Source: Trichoplax adhaerens (taxonomy: Eukaryota; Placozoa; Uniplacotomia; Trichoplacea; Trichoplacidae). From it: a stretch of DNA of 64,000 nt. The notes beneath the pieces were generated by a model, which was given only the letters and a program-made list of their open reading frames with translations, was not told the DNA's origin and made no database searches. Below are positions 63,425 through 64,000 of the stretch, piece after piece. The stretch is from assembly GCF_000150275.1 (NCBI RefSeq), contig NW_002060967.1, forward strand, positions 248,001-312,000, written 5' to 3'. The position numbers and the translations under genes are program-made. Each line of letters starts with the position of its first letter. Position 1 is the stretch's first letter.

Positions 63425-64000
63425 GTAAGGACACTGTACACAATTTTTAGCAATTACTAAACATGATATCCATGAGACGAAAAGTACATCAAATGCCCAA
63501 AATATCCAAATTCACCACGAAAATAGGCGTTAAGCGCGCTTAATCAATCATAAACGATAGCTTTCTATGATTTAGAGATTGGAAAAAAAGCTACTAGTCT
63601 ATGTACGCGCTAGTTTTTGAGTCTACTTTATCCTACGATAACGGCATAAAGTACTATTCTATAAAGTACAAGATGGAAAATACCTTTATGGTAGCGCACA
63701 TAATTTGATTGAAACTGTAACTCAGTCAGATATAGCAATGGCCATTTCGATATTTGATCAACTTGCACGTCATTTGTCAGAGGATATCCGTAACAAATAT
63801 TTTTGCAAGGGTTAATAGAGTGTTAAAAAAAGGATGCAGATATTTTTCGGTATTTCTACCAAGATGTCACGTCATTTTCCATTACGAAGCTACTATAACT
63901 AATCGTTCATCTACGTTTTGAAGCAGACAATTTATCTTCACACCGATTGCAGTTGTTATTTTTTCTACTTTTACTTAAATTTTTTTTCATTCATGACTCA
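63425..64000. other. Probable CECR2 intron 2 to window end
   Basis: I find no segment resembling the next CECR2 block. A 48-codon open stretch (63669-63815) reads plausibly, but it does not match CECR2. Its phase also does not fit either donor choice of exon 2. Confidence 0.5.

Noticed and set aside
63669-63815. Possible third CECR2 exon
   Set aside because: The 48-codon stretch does not match the expected CECR2 block, and its phase is incompatible with either exon 2 donor.
1-64000. tRNA genes
   Set aside because: I looked for GGTTCRANNC-type B boxes with cloverleaf context on both strands and saw none that fit. A covariance search would be decisive.

Overview
This window is eukaryotic nuclear DNA and almost certainly from an early-branching animal. 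It is strongly AT-rich, and its genes are split by short GT-AG introns, mostly 60-500 bp; one gene has 24 coding exons. The recognisable proteins are metazoan types: an ORP5/ORP8 oxysterol-binding relative with a C-terminal membrane anchor, CECR2, HDHD3, a gamma-butyrobetaine dioxygenase and ribosomal protein S13. A placozoan such as Trichoplax is my best guess, but that is inference from composition, intron size and gene content. I could not run a database search.

Layout. At 1.9-3.9 kb (minus) lies an uncharacterised Ser-rich gene that may have two exons, with an 84-bp minisatellite in its intron. From 4 to 20 kb I see no convincing gene. That stretch is a patchwork of decayed tandem repeats, a well-homogenised ~108/216-bp satellite (14.2-15.6 kb), a small foldback element, and a first block rich in GTACTGTAC/TACAGTA words (15.7-18.2 kb). 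The dioxygenase (20.0-22.9 kb, plus) has ten exons. A gene-poor interval (22.9-37.4 kb) holds a ~325-bp tandem array and a second GTACTGTAC block (30.5-34.3 kb). The ORP8-like gene follows (37.5-43.6 kb, plus), then an unknown intronless gene (46.5-47.4 kb, minus), an intronless coiled-coil gene (49.8-51.0 kb, plus), an HDHD3-like phosphatase-fold gene (52.6-53.3 kb, minus) and RPS13 (55.6-57.1 kb, minus, six exons). The first two exons of CECR2 (61.6-63.4 kb, plus) run off the right edge.

No pathway links these genes; they look like ordinary scattered housekeeping and cell-biology loci. RPS13 and CECR2 are transcribed divergently from a 4.4-kb spacer that is the third and densest GTACTGTAC block. 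All four G or C homopolymer runs I noticed (9-11 bases) lie inside these three blocks. That shared signal, together with tandem duplication of 80-330-bp units in many intergenic stretches, is the most unusual property of the window. I saw no tRNA, rRNA, CRISPR array, intact transposon or viral gene. Exon borders come from GT/AG sites, codon phase and remembered family similarity, without transcript data.
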